Shown piece by piece: positions 10,661 to 22,987 of a DNA stretch of 64,000 nucleotides. Positions within the stretch are counted from its first letter, which is position 1. Every line of letters starts with the position of its first letter. Location: positions 6,629,501 to 6,693,500 of the forward strand of contig NC_092665.1 of NCBI RefSeq assembly GCF_032118995.1, in the 5' to 3' direction. The notes under the pieces were generated by a model. It ran no database searches, was not told the origin of the DNA, and worked only from the letters and a program-made list of their open reading frames with translations. A program made the translations under genes and the position numbers. This DNA is from Asterias amurensis (Eukaryota; Echinodermata; Asteroidea; Forcipulatida; Asteriidae).

Positions 10661-11975
10661 GCCTGAACATCTGACGTCACACTTCGAGGCTCGTGAATAA
10701 CACCAGAGACCGGCCTCCAAACCTGCGTGTATTTTCACCCTTGACCTACACTCATTTTACATACAGATATGCGGTCAAACTTACCTTAGGTTACCTTAGA
10801 CAAATTAAAACAAACCCAGGTAAATTTGGTCACTGCATTTATCGAATGATACCATTGTATCCAATGGAGTCTCTGGATCTGGATAAAGACAGTAACACAG
10901 TCAGCAATTGTAGACGGCAAACTGTAAGAAAATATACGTAGAGGGCGCTGTGGTGTTGTGTTATTTTCCCTAAGGACATCCTAATTAGGAATATATTTAA
11001 CAAACGCCCTCTATGTATAAATTTATCAAAAATATACAATGTGAGGTGTGTACAGATCCGAACGGTGGTGTTCTGGCAAACACCATTCTCTTGGAAACAA
11101 GGGGATGGGAATTAAAAAGCGCCCTCTTCTGCTTATATTATTTCCTACAAACGTACAGTGTGCGGTGTTGATACCCAGACTACAATCCCGGCCATATCTC
11201 TTTGGGGCCTCCTGCCCCCTTTCATTGATGGTTCCGGCTGCCGGTCTCCTGCGTTACATTCAACATTGAGAGGGGTGGGGACGGGGAGACAATGTTTATT
11301 GTCAGTGGGAAGTGGACAGGGAATGATTTTATATAACGTAGGAATGGGTGACCCAAGCATTTTGGCCGGGATTGTAGGCCACGTTACCGGAGGAACACAA
11401 CTCGTCTTATTTGACTGGCGACCAACAATGCTATTTTCTTTTTGCTTCCGAAAAACTGCAAACAAACGAAATGACCTGGCCCGTCTTGCCTTCCCCTGGC
11501 TGGTAGGGGCCGCAGTTAACGAATTAAGAATTAAGAAACGACCATGGTCACCGCTCTCTGTAAAAAGAGGAAACTATCTCCAAAGGACAAAATATCCTGC
11601 CACTCGCAATTCAAAGGCCGCGCGCAGTTCTCCAGGACTAGGCGCCCGGATGGGTTGCCGGCGTCTCAGTGGAATCAGTGCTGCCGAAGATTCTTTCCCC
11701 TGTTTGAAAAACTAACATGGGCTGAGTGAGGGTGATTTAACAGATTGCCATTAAAAACACCGGCCCAAGGCGGAATCCTGCCTTACGTGTTAAACAATCA
11801 AAATGACTTCAATCTCATCCAAAAGTTGTAAAATAGTAAATACATTTTGTTCGCAATGTGTTCATTTGATTTGTTTTTTGCTCCATTGAACATTGTTGTT
11901 TTCCAAAAAGCATTTGGGCGTTTCTGAGAATCAAGGGATACAATTGAAAATCAGTTTAAAAAAACCTTTTAAGGG
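10661..11975. other. Spacer with short inverted repeat, no gene called
   Basis: A MITE-like pair TACGTAGAGGGCG / CGCCCTCTATGTA spans about 10934-11026. Open frame 11158-11715 (185 codons) overlaps an open frame in block 2 (37576-37965), but the frame is shared only over the middle 60 residues or so, and no domain is recognised. I treat the region as non-coding. Confidence 0.45.
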
Positions 11976-12320
11976 CAAAGGCAGGACACATTAGGACACT
12001 TTCAAGCACTAGTGAATCTTTCCACTTGGTGTTTCTCAACATATTCTTAAATTAACAAACCCGTGAACATTAATTTGAGCTCAATTGACCGTCGAAGTTG
12101 CAAGAGAATAATGGGAAGACACCCCTTGTCGCACAAGTTGTGTGCTTTCAGATGCCTTGAATTTGAGACCTCAACAATTCGAGAAAGTACTTCTTCTCAA
12201 AAACTAGTTTTCTTCTGAGAGAGTCGTTACTCACAATTTTGTTTATACTATAAACATCTCTCCATTGCTAATTACCAAGTAAGGTTTTTTTGCTTACAAT
12301 TATTTGTTGAATTTTGAAAG
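11976..12320. mobile_element. TTAA MITE, right end lost, block 1
   Basis: The left-end relic AAAGGCAGGACAC and inner MITE sequence are present, as in block 2 (about 43040-43345). The copy predates the duplication. Confidence 0.65.
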
Positions 12321-12517
12321 GCATTAGAAAATGCTTCAAAACAACAGAATTTAGCCATTAACTTATGGTTTGGTGTAACGTACCCCAGAAAAGGTGTCTT
12401 CAAATTAAAATTCTCAGTTTGTTGAAAAAAAGCTTGACTTGAGTAGTAAAACGTTCGTGTAATGTAGACCTAAGCAATACACAACTGGCCTTATGTTGCT
12501 GTATGTGCTTGCAAATT

Positions 12518-12708
12518 AGCCGTAGAGTAAACCCAATTGCAAACGGACCAAGTCGTGAGTTTGTACGTTTCAAAAAAAGAAAAAAAAAGTTTTTTTCCGT
12601 CAATGCCGACCAGGTGTATTGCTGCTGAATGCAGAAAAACACTTTTTGAAATGTACCAACTCACGACTTGGACGTACATGTACTTTGCACGTGTGTTTAC
12701 TATACGCA
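12518..12708. mobile_element. Inverted-repeat element holding a THAP-like start
   Basis: Imperfect arms of about 60-70 bases surround a central stretch; the best-matching part is CCAAGTCGTGAGTT with its complement. Within it, ATG at 12602 begins MPTRCIAAECRKT, which resembles the N terminus of a THAP zinc finger (M-P-x-x-C-x-x-x-x-C). Block 2 lacks it at the matching site near 43567. It may be a P-element-type non-autonomous copy; the protein similarity is short. Confidence 0.4.
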
Positions 12709-12734
12709 TTGCAGGCAAAGTCTGCCTAGATTGA

Positions 12735-13481
12735 CGTCACAAAAGGGGTATGCGGAGTCAGCCCCCAAACAACTTTATATATTTTTTATACATATAAATC
12801 GTGACAAACAATTACTAAACAAAATGTTTTATTGTACGTAAGCATTATACTCTTATGTTTGAAAAAAATATATATATTTCCAGGTGACTTTAACAAAATC
12901 ATGATTTTTATAGCTTCATGACTAAAATTAAGTTATCTGAATATTGACAATGAAAATGTAGATCCTAAAGAACTAGAACAAAAAATTATTGTTACAAAAA
13001 AGAATCTCTCCACAACGACCCTTTCTACATCCCATGTAACCGTCCATTGCACGCTTAAGCATTGCGCGAAATTTTACTCATTTTCACAGAGCGGGTCACT
13101 GGTCTCTGGCTACCACGGCGAACAAGTATATTGACAAGGCAAGGAAACACCAGGGCAACGTTAATATAAAGATCACAGGTTCATAAATGTCCAAGTAAAT
13201 TGTTTTTGTGATTTGTTTTCATCAAACATTAATCTAAAATGTATCCAGTCAGTTTCACATTAAGGCCGGGCGTTTTTTTTTTTTTTTTGAAAATTGAAAA
13301 CTGTATGATTCAAAAGTGATATTACTGGAAAAAAAGTCGGTATGATTTAAGCGGTTGTAAAAAAAAGTTAACAGACGTCATGGTTTGGGTTGTTTGTTTA
13401 ACTGTTTGCAAACACTATTAAACTATAATATTGGCTGTCTTTGCTATAAACTGGACAAAATACATTCATTGAATTTCTTTT
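12735..13481. other. Spacer downstream of alkaline phosphatase A, no gene seen
   Basis: AT-rich sequence with homopolymer runs, collinear with 44430-44970 in block 2. It probably includes the 3' UTR of the phosphatase gene. Confidence 0.45.
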
Positions 13482-16400
13482 TCAATCTATAAACTTCCGT
13501 ACGAAAGAAAACAACAGTAAAGCCCAAATGGAATTTGGTCCAGTAGAGGGCGCCCCATTGTGGCAGTTTAACCCGGAAGCATATCTGACCACGTGGGCAG
13601 TGTAGTGCTGTTCATGGACCCCGTGAAAAAGATGCGACATTGGTCCATTGGCGTAAATAGTGACGTCCTCTCCACCATGAGTCTCTGAATCAATTGGGAC
13701 AAGCGCTGGATGGTGAAAATCGGCAGCCTCTGCACAAACAAAATAATAAAACAATGTTTATCACAATACAAGTAAAATAATTGTTTACACAAGTTAATGA
13801 TTAACTCTATGAAATTGCAAAGGGGCACTTTCCCTTGGCAAAATCGTGGTTGCAAAAACTTCCCTGTATTACACTTTGCCAAGTTATCATATGTTTAAGA
13901 TTTAAAATATTTCAAAAAGTCTGCATATACTCGGATTTAATTTTACTGAGTGGTGTACCTGAGTGGTATAAACCAATACTCAAAGTAATCAATTGAAGCT
14001 TTACCTGTGTTGGTATCCGTCAGATTCCGTCTCGAACCAGTACTTTTGAAGCTGTCTAACTCCTCAATTCCTCCAGGGCCGTTTGCATATGAGAGTGTTG
14101 TAAATGGCAAACCGTCATTCATCAGACCTTGACGTTTATGCAAAACCATTTTGTTGTAATTAGAATTTAAATATAAATGGTTTGACGATGAATCACCATT
14201 TACTTATAGAAAACTGAGAAGCTTGCACAACTTGTCAATTCGGGTAACTTAACGGAGTTTACTTTTTGTTTCAAAACATAATCCAGCTGCAGTCTACAAA
14301 CAATTGGATTTATCGAAAGATATCGCCCTTTGAAAAAAAGGAAGTAAATAAATAATAATAGTTAGAAACAGTCTCTCTTTAAATTCATCGTATACTATTT
14401 TGCATACAAATGATATTTGGAAAGATATAGCTTTTAATAATTCAAAGACACTAGCACTATCGGTAATTGTCAAAGACAATCAAATATCAAACTTCGAAGT
14501 TGCGAGATAATAATAAAAGAAAAAACGCCCTTGTCACACGAAGTTGTGTGCTCTTAGATGCTTGATTTCGATACATCAAACTCTAAGTCTCAGGTCTCGA
14601 AATCAAATTCGTGAAAAATTACTTCTCGAAAACTACGTTACTTCAGAGTGAGCCGTTTCTCACAATGTTTTACCCTATCAACAGCTCTCCATTACTCGTT
14701 ACCAAGTAAGGTTTTATGCTAATAATTAATTTGAGTAATTACCAATAACAATAACATAACATAACCATTAATATTTATAAGGCGCTATTCCATCAAGATC
14801 ATAGTGCACTAGAAAGAAATTAACTTGGAAAAAGGTGAGTCTTAAGGACATTATGAAAAGCAGACAGAGTATTAGATTCCCTAATGGCAGTTGGGAGATT
14901 GTTCCAAATCATGGGCCCAGCCACACTGAAAGCCTTCTGACCTAAAACTTTGTTTGCTCGGGGAACATTCAAGCGAGTGATGTCAAGTGTGGACCGAAGA
15001 AATCGTGGAGGAGTGTAATGTGACAGTTAAGTGGTAATAATGAGGTGTAGTTTTGTTAAAGCATAAAAACGAGAAGAGCAATCTTAAAATGGATTCGTTC
15101 TCTAACTGGTAGCCAATGAAGTTCCCTAAGTGATGGGGTAATAATATGTTCTCTCAAGGGTGTGGAACATATTAAACAACCTGCACTATTTTGTAGTCTT
15201 TGAACTCTGTCCAATTCATATGACGTTGCACCAAATAAAAGGAGATTGCCATAGTCAATACGAGAGAGGACTAAAGCTCTGACAACATGATGGAGAGTAT
15301 CCTTATCCAGGTACCGTTTGATTCTCCTTAAGTTACGTAATTGAAAATTTATTGATTGGCAGAGGCTAGAAACTTGCTTGCTCATTGTCATATGAGAATC
15401 AAATGTTATTCCTAAGTTGCTGACAGAATCAGTAGGGTCAATCGATGTATCGCCCATATGCAAAGATATCTTCGGCAGTTACTTAAGGTTTTGGGGAGTA
15501 CCAAGCACAATGAACTCAGTTTTATTTTCATTGAGCTTAAGCATGTTAGAAGTCATAGTGTCCACTGCCTTTAAAGTTATAATTGTGGATGAAACTTACC
15601 TCCTCTGCCGAGTATTGGACTACCACGAACAGCTGCTCCTCCTGTAGAGAGTACATGGCTATGGTCGGCAGTTACAATAAATAAAGTCTCCATTTCATTG
15701 GTCATTGACATCGCCTTGGCTACAGCCTTATCCATTGCAATGGTATCATGCAGGGCGTGGTAGGCTAACCCGTCATGATGCGCATGGTCAATTCGGCCAC
15801 CTTCGTGTATAAAACCAAGATAGTATGATTTATTTGTGTTTGAATTATTGAAATTTGATGAAAAATCTGGTAGTGTGTGTCTTGTTCGTGAAGATTGTTG
15901 TATACCTTTATCACGCTGTCACCACCTTGGTCATGTTCCCTGTTTCCATAATTACAGTAATGAATGCTAATATTCATTGCGCAAACATGGCACGAGGCTA
16001 TTATTTCGTCCAGCCTCAGTTTGGTTACAATGAGTTTGAATGGAGTAAAATCGGGATGGCCACACCGTGACAAAGCAACATCATAGACGGAGTTTTTGTC
16101 AACCAAGATTTTAAAACTAGGAAAATACATGAATACAAAGATAACAAACGTTGGCCCTAGTTTTTAAGAATGTTCGTTTGCAACCAATTGGGATGTATTC
16201 ATTTTTAATTACAAGTTTGCAGCAATGTCTACTTTGGTGTCAAAATCTAGTAGGTCGGTTGATGTTTTGCTATTATTCGGCCGTCCATGCCAACCTGCGT
16301 GGTCTTGTTAGCAACAATGAAAATACATACAATCTGTGACTGAACAATGCCATCAAAGAGACAATGCAACTACTCCATAAAACGAGGTTTCAGATTGTCA

Positions 16401-19400
16401 ATGATTTTCTTAGCCACATAAGTAAGAGGTAGGGCCTAACGACAATCTCTTGCGAAACAGCAGCAATGACACAAATAGCTCATGTAACCTTGTACAAGGC
16501 TCTTTACGCAAGCACCGACCCGCTCTGAATTCACGAACTGCATAGATACTATACTGCACGGTATATAACAGTACTTAATACCGCGGGGTCGAAGCATGGT
16601 TTTTCGAGGTTGTTGTACCTCATACAACGAGGCTGCAACTAGACTCGTTGTAACCTCGTTGATACATCGAAAAGCCATGCTTCGACCCCACGGTATCAGG
16701 TATTGTTATGTATACCGTGCGGTATAGTATCTATGCAGTTCGTGAATTCAGAGCGGGTTGGTGCTAACGATAGAGCCTTGGACAAGGCTAGGGCTCATGA
16801 AACCAATTAACCAACACTCTACAAAAACCAGAAACCTGTATGTTGTAATAATAACTTACCCTCAACCATAAGGAAGAACCCGTCTTTGTCCTTCTGAAGT
16901 ATCTCAATGGCCTTTTCTACCATCTCAGACAATGAGGGCTCACCCCCTACGTCATTCATTCGGTTACCTTCAAATTGCATATGACTGGGCTCAAACAAAC
17001 CTGAAAGGTAAGCAAAGTTAATACAACTGTCAAATATAAGTTTCTATATTAAATCGTCCTGGTTAGTTATAAAGTTGAAACTTACGCATTTTTACTTGTT
17101 CCGTTTATATAAATTAGATAGTCAAAGGTTTCTTCCGTGGTTGACAGCTCCCTATTAGAGAGGTTCCGCAGAGTCACACATACTCTTACGTAAACGGATA
17201 CGTCATAATACGTCATCACTTTTTGAGGTCCATGGGGATGTGACGTATAACCGTTGTACACAAGTTAGAATAGTCGCTCAAAACGGGAATCTGTCGCCAT
17301 ACACTTAAGTAAGAACGATTATATTTTGTTTATGTTTTTGGAGCGGATTGTTTTTTTTAAATGCACCAGGTTTTCACCATGTCTTTTAGAGGTATCATAC
17401 ATGGATGTAGTTGGACATTGTTCCACCATGCTTCAGAAAAAGAGAAATGGACTAAAAAGTTAGGCGACGGATGTCAGTTTAGCCTGTGGAGTTTTTTATG
17501 TACTGTACATTTGGTTAATAGCGCCCTCTTGAGCCTCACGTAGAGGGTATTCGTTAGAATTTTGCACAACAAAACTACACAGCTCACTTGACGCGAACGC
17601 GTACGGTTCGATATCTGTATGCGTATTCGTATCCGCGACTCTGCGAAACCTCTCTAATAAGACGGACACAGATTGTACGTAATATTGTGATACAAAAAAT
17701 AAAAATAAAATAAAGTGTAAACAAACAAAGTAATGTAATGGGGTAAAACCAAATCAGGTTTGCTGGAATATAAAACTTAACTCTCATTATACGGCAATTA
17801 TGGTTACCTACGTCTATGTCACCGCAGTTTGTAATGACGACGTGGGGCATCTAGCCTAAAGCCCGTGCCAATAAGTGAAACAACCCCACATCATGTACGT
17901 ACATGTACATTTAACTCAGTATAGATGTGGCGCAAGGGTTGTAGGCAAAATCATGTTCCAAACGACATACCTTGGTAACATTGGCTGTGCCATACAGACG
18001 ATAGATTGTACTTGTTCAAATTGGTACATGAAGCAACAACTCACCTAAAAGATTGTCAGTTTCAAGTGGATTGACGTCTTTAAATTGTTTAAAATTCCAC
18101 ACGTACTTGCTGTTTGTCTTGTCTTTACCTGCTTGCCATTCGTCTTAAACAAAACATAATATTGTAAAACATTTAGTGAAATAAATCCTTTACTTGATTG
18201 TTAAGAGCTTCATGTGACCGAAAGAAAACTAAATGCTGTGGAACTTTAACTATCTTGAAAACATCTATAAAGTCAAGGTTTGATCAAGTGCAACTATTTC
18301 GATGAGAGATACTTCTACAAGAAAACAAACTTATCTATCTTCTATAACTACGCACCATGCTGTCTCTGTGGTAATGTCAGCGTCTTGTGGCTCATGGACA
18401 GTTATCGATTCACCATTATCGACTTACCAATATTGATTTACCATTGCCGTTTCAACATTATCTTTTCCCAGTATCGATTCTCCATTTCTGATTCACAGTT
18501 ATCTTTTTACGACTATCGGTTCACCGTTATTGATTCACAAATATTATCGAATCACCATTATCGATTCACCAACATCGATAAGTCGTTATTGGTTTACAAA
18601 TATCGACTCACCAATATCGACTAATTATTATCGATCAAATTATTGTTTCACCATTATCAATTCAGCATTATTGATTTCAGTAGCTCGGTTTCTATGGAAT
18701 CTGGGGGGTGTTTCATAAAGCTTAACAATTAATCTTATCTCCCAATAATCAATCTTATCTCCCAACAATTAATCTTAAACTACTCAAATTTACAATCAAT
18801 CTTATCTCCGTTTTATAAAGAAAGTTAAGATCAATATCAAACTTAACTTCACTCTGAATCAATCTTGGCCTCACACATGGTCCTAGATCAATTGTAGGAG
18901 TAAGACAATTAACCTTAAGTGATATGTGACAATTTGGCGGGAAAATAAACACAGAGAGTTGCAATATTGGTGCTGCCTTTTACATCATTCATTTGCTAAA
19001 TACATCATGGCGCTTCAACTCCTCTTGATGAACAATCGTCGCGCTTTGCGTAGGGAGAGAGTGTTTAGAGATAGAAAGAACCCTCTTGATGTATATGATG
19101 ATGTTGAAATGTACAAGAAGTATAGATTCACTCGGTTTGGATGCATCCATATTATCGACATGATAGAGGACCGCCTGCAACATCCCACAAGGAGAAATCA
19201 TGCATTGCCAGCCAGTTTGCAAGTCTTCATTGCCCTGCGTTTTTATGCAACTGGTTGCTTGTTCGATTGTGCAAGTGAAATGCACGGGTGTAGTATTGCC
19301 ACTTGTTCTCGAGTATTAAGGAGAGTGACCCCTGAATTATGTCGTCTTCGAAATGACATTGTCAAATTCCCGACAACACCAGCAGCAGTGCAAGGGACGC

Positions 19401-22400
19401 AGAGGGATTTTTTTGCCAAAGCAGGCTTCCCCCAAATAGTAGGGGCCGTTGATGGAACACATGTATGTCTACATGGATGCAATCTTGGAGAAAATGAGCA
19501 CATATTTGTCAATAGGAAGGGCAAACATAGCATCAACATCCAGCTCATATGTGATGTGAAATTCATGATAACAAATGTAGTCGCGAGGTGGCCTGGCAGC
19601 ACACACGACAGCCGGATATTGCAGGAAAGCCGCATCGGGCAATTATTTGAACGTGGCCAGTTACAAGGCATCCTCCTTGGTGATTCAGGGTACCCAGTTC
19701 GACCATGGTTGATGACCCCATTGGCGAATCCTGCTACCAATGGAGAAAGAGCTTACAACAGGTAAATATTATAAACAAGCCCCCAAACAAAGGTGGCTGT
19801 CATCAGAGCTACAGGCCCTAGTAGAGGCATTGCTGGGTCATGTGGGGTGTGGGGCACTCGGCAAAATGCACCGCTTCAAATTTGATGGTTGAGGGGCATA
19901 CAAAGTTTTAAGCCGTACTGTAACACCAAAAATAATAAAAAGTAATTGATCAATGAAAAATCAAGGCAATAAGCTATGCAATCAGTGACACTTGCTTGGT
20001 TTCTCCCGAACGTTTTTTGCTGCTGAATCATTACATTTTTCATTTTTTTAAATTATTATTATTATTATTTATTTATTTATTGAAAAACTACCTTACTTCA
20101 GAGGGTGCAGTTTCTCACAATGTTTTATACTATCAAGGCTCTCCATTACATGTTTTCAAGTAAGGTTTTATAATAATAATTATTTTGAGTAATTACCGAT
20201 AGTGTCAACTGCCTTTAAAATGCTTGTTTTATTTTTAGTTTTGTTTTTATTTATGTCATGCAGATCTCAAACTACCACAAGAGCAGTAATAGAGCAAGTT
20301 AACGGGCAGCTGAAAAACAAATTCCGGTGTCTGCTTGGCCATGGCATGCAAATTATACCCGAGAGAGCATGTGATGTTATTGTTGCCTGCTGTGTGCTCT
20401 TTAACATTAGCAAGGAATTGAGAGAACCTCATCTTGATCCTGAAAATGATCAGGAAGACGGCGCCGAAGACAATGAAGACAATGAAGATAATGACAATGC
20501 TGCTGCGGTAACAGGGGCTGCTGCCAGGGAAGAAATCATCAACAATTTCTTTGGCTAAATATGAAGCTTTGTTCCATTAAAGGCAGTGGACACTATTGGT
20601 AATTACTCAAAATATTTATTAGCATCAAACCTTTCTTGGTAACTAGTAATGGGGAGAGGTTGATAGTGTAAAACATTGTGAGAAACAGCTCCCTCTGAAG
20701 TAATGTAGTTTTCGAGAAAGAAGTAATTTTTCCTGAATTTGATTTCGAGACCTCAGGTTTAGAATTTGAGGTCTCGAAATCAACCATCTAGAAGCACACA
20801 ACTACGTGTGACAAAGGTGTTTTTTTCTTTCATTAATATTTCGCAATTTCGACGACCGATTGAGCTCAAATTTTCACAGGTTTGTTATTTTATGTATATG
20901 TTGAGATACACCAACTGAGAAGACTAGTCTTCGACAATTACCAATAGTGTCCACTGTCTTTAAGAACCTTAACTATCCTTCGAAAACCAGTGTACATTAG
21001 GTGCATCGCCTGTATTTTACAAGCAATTTCCAGAATTTATTTCTCATTTGAACTTTGTAAAATTATCAGTCTTGTTTAGTCCCAATTCATTTAGTGATAA
21101 TAAGGTTGTTAATTTTTGGTTTGTCAAACTTTGCCTTTAATGCCTTCATAATATGAGTCAAAAGGGAGGAAAGACTATTATTGCAAGGGGATAGAACACC
21201 CACACACTTGCTCAATTTCACCACCGACATCACCGTTGCGTAATTTATTCATGCGCTATTCATGGACATTTCAAAGGTCATTTACCTCTTAACAGTTAAA
21301 TCAGTTTACCAACCCTTGTAAGCACATGACATTGGTGGTGGAATCGAGCAAATTGCCTGTTTTTATGAGCTTCTCTAAAAAACAAAAAACAAACCAATAA
21401 CACAAATAATATAGTAGGCTGTAAGATGTTTCATATTTAATATTAACAAGCTTTAAAGTAAAACAATTGAGAACATCACACATCCTTTAAATTTTAAATA
21501 TATTGCTGGCATCTTGGAGTAAACAGTTAAACCCACATATGTACATCTTTAAATTAATTTGAATTAGTTGTCATTCTAATTTATAAAGCTATTGACAATA
21601 GCACCTGAGATAGAGCAAAAAACTTAATAAAATGGGAACTTGTGAAATTGCTTAACTTTTGGCCTCAACCTCAGCACTAAAGGCTACATCCAAACCTACC
21701 TTTTTCAAATGTTCGTTTTTATATTTGAAGATGTTTTATTTTTATCGTGAGGCGGTTTTTACCTGTGTCAAATCTGAGACAAATACAACAATATTTCCTG
21801 TGGTACTCAATTTTCTTTATTATTAAAATCTGTTATAAAAGCACTGAGCTTTATACTGTGTAATTTTCTGTATTATTTGTGGTTTATAATAAGACGTATT
21901 GGATCGGGTTGTAACAAATTTTATTTGCACAAATCTATCAGGATACTGAAACTTCCTGAAAGTACAAGTGAAAAGCACAGTTGGCTGCCTAAAAGCTTTA
22001 GAGCAAGGCCTGAATACAACTATTATAACAAATGTATCTGTGCACAAGTAAAACGAGTGTTTAAAAACTTGTGATTAAAACTCAACAATCTTTGGAAAAA
22101 CCAGAAACACTTAGTTTTAAATTAGGCCTCCTGCATGGAATGAAACATTGTTGATGATGTCAAACACTGAAGGCATTCCAACATGCCTTTCTGCACCTCC
22201 AGATTTTGTCTCATAACATCTAATTTCAAATGCTCGACTCTCAACAGCTCTTCGTGAATTTCATGGTCTCGTACATGTACTGCTGATTTTGTTTTAACTA
22301 CATGTATGTTGTTGCTGCTGCTCTTGGTGTTACTGTTGCTGCTGCTCTTGGTGTTACTGTTGCTGCTGCTCTTGGTGTTACTGTTGCTGCTGCTCTTGGT

Positions 22401-22952
22401 GTTACTGTTGCTGCTGCTCTTGGTGTTACTGTTGTTGGAACTCGTAGTGTTACTGTTGTTGCTGCTCATGGTGTTACCGTTGTTGCTGCTCATGGTGTTA
22501 CCGTTGTTGCTGCTCATGGTGTTACCGTTGTTGCTACTAATGTTGCTGGTGCTGTTCTCTTGAGAAGACCCGTCCTCCGTTGATTCTGAACACTGAAGTA
22601 AACAGACAATACAGTTATGTATACAATAGGACACAAACAAGCAAGCAAGCAAACAAGCAAGCGAGCAAGACAAAGCTTAAATAGTATAACATCCAGTACC
22701 ATCCTTTCTTAGGTTGCCAAACTTACCTCACTGTCAACTGGTGGTATTGGATCAGTCTCAGTGTCCTGCCCATGGATCCCCATTTTGGATTGTTCAGCCA
22801 AGGCATCCAATACATGTTCATATGTGTCATTCCTGGCTGGCATTGATCCACCTCCTGAAAATTTTGATAAGTTCATGCCTATTAATTATTTAAATGCCAC
22901 TATTTAAATGAATGTTTGTTAATTTACTTTATATGAGTCCAATTTGAATGAC

Positions 22953-22987
<35 letters not shown>

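Noticed and set aside
11158-11715. 185-codon open frame in block 1, partly open in block 2 (37576-37965)
   Set aside because: The frame matches only over a middle stretch, both ends shift between blocks, and no domain is visible. It may be chance in a GC-richer patch.
22302-22583. Plus-strand frames rich in Leu/Val/Ala opposite the Myb/SANT exon
   Set aside because: These are shadow frames of the Asn/Ser repeat on the minus strand.
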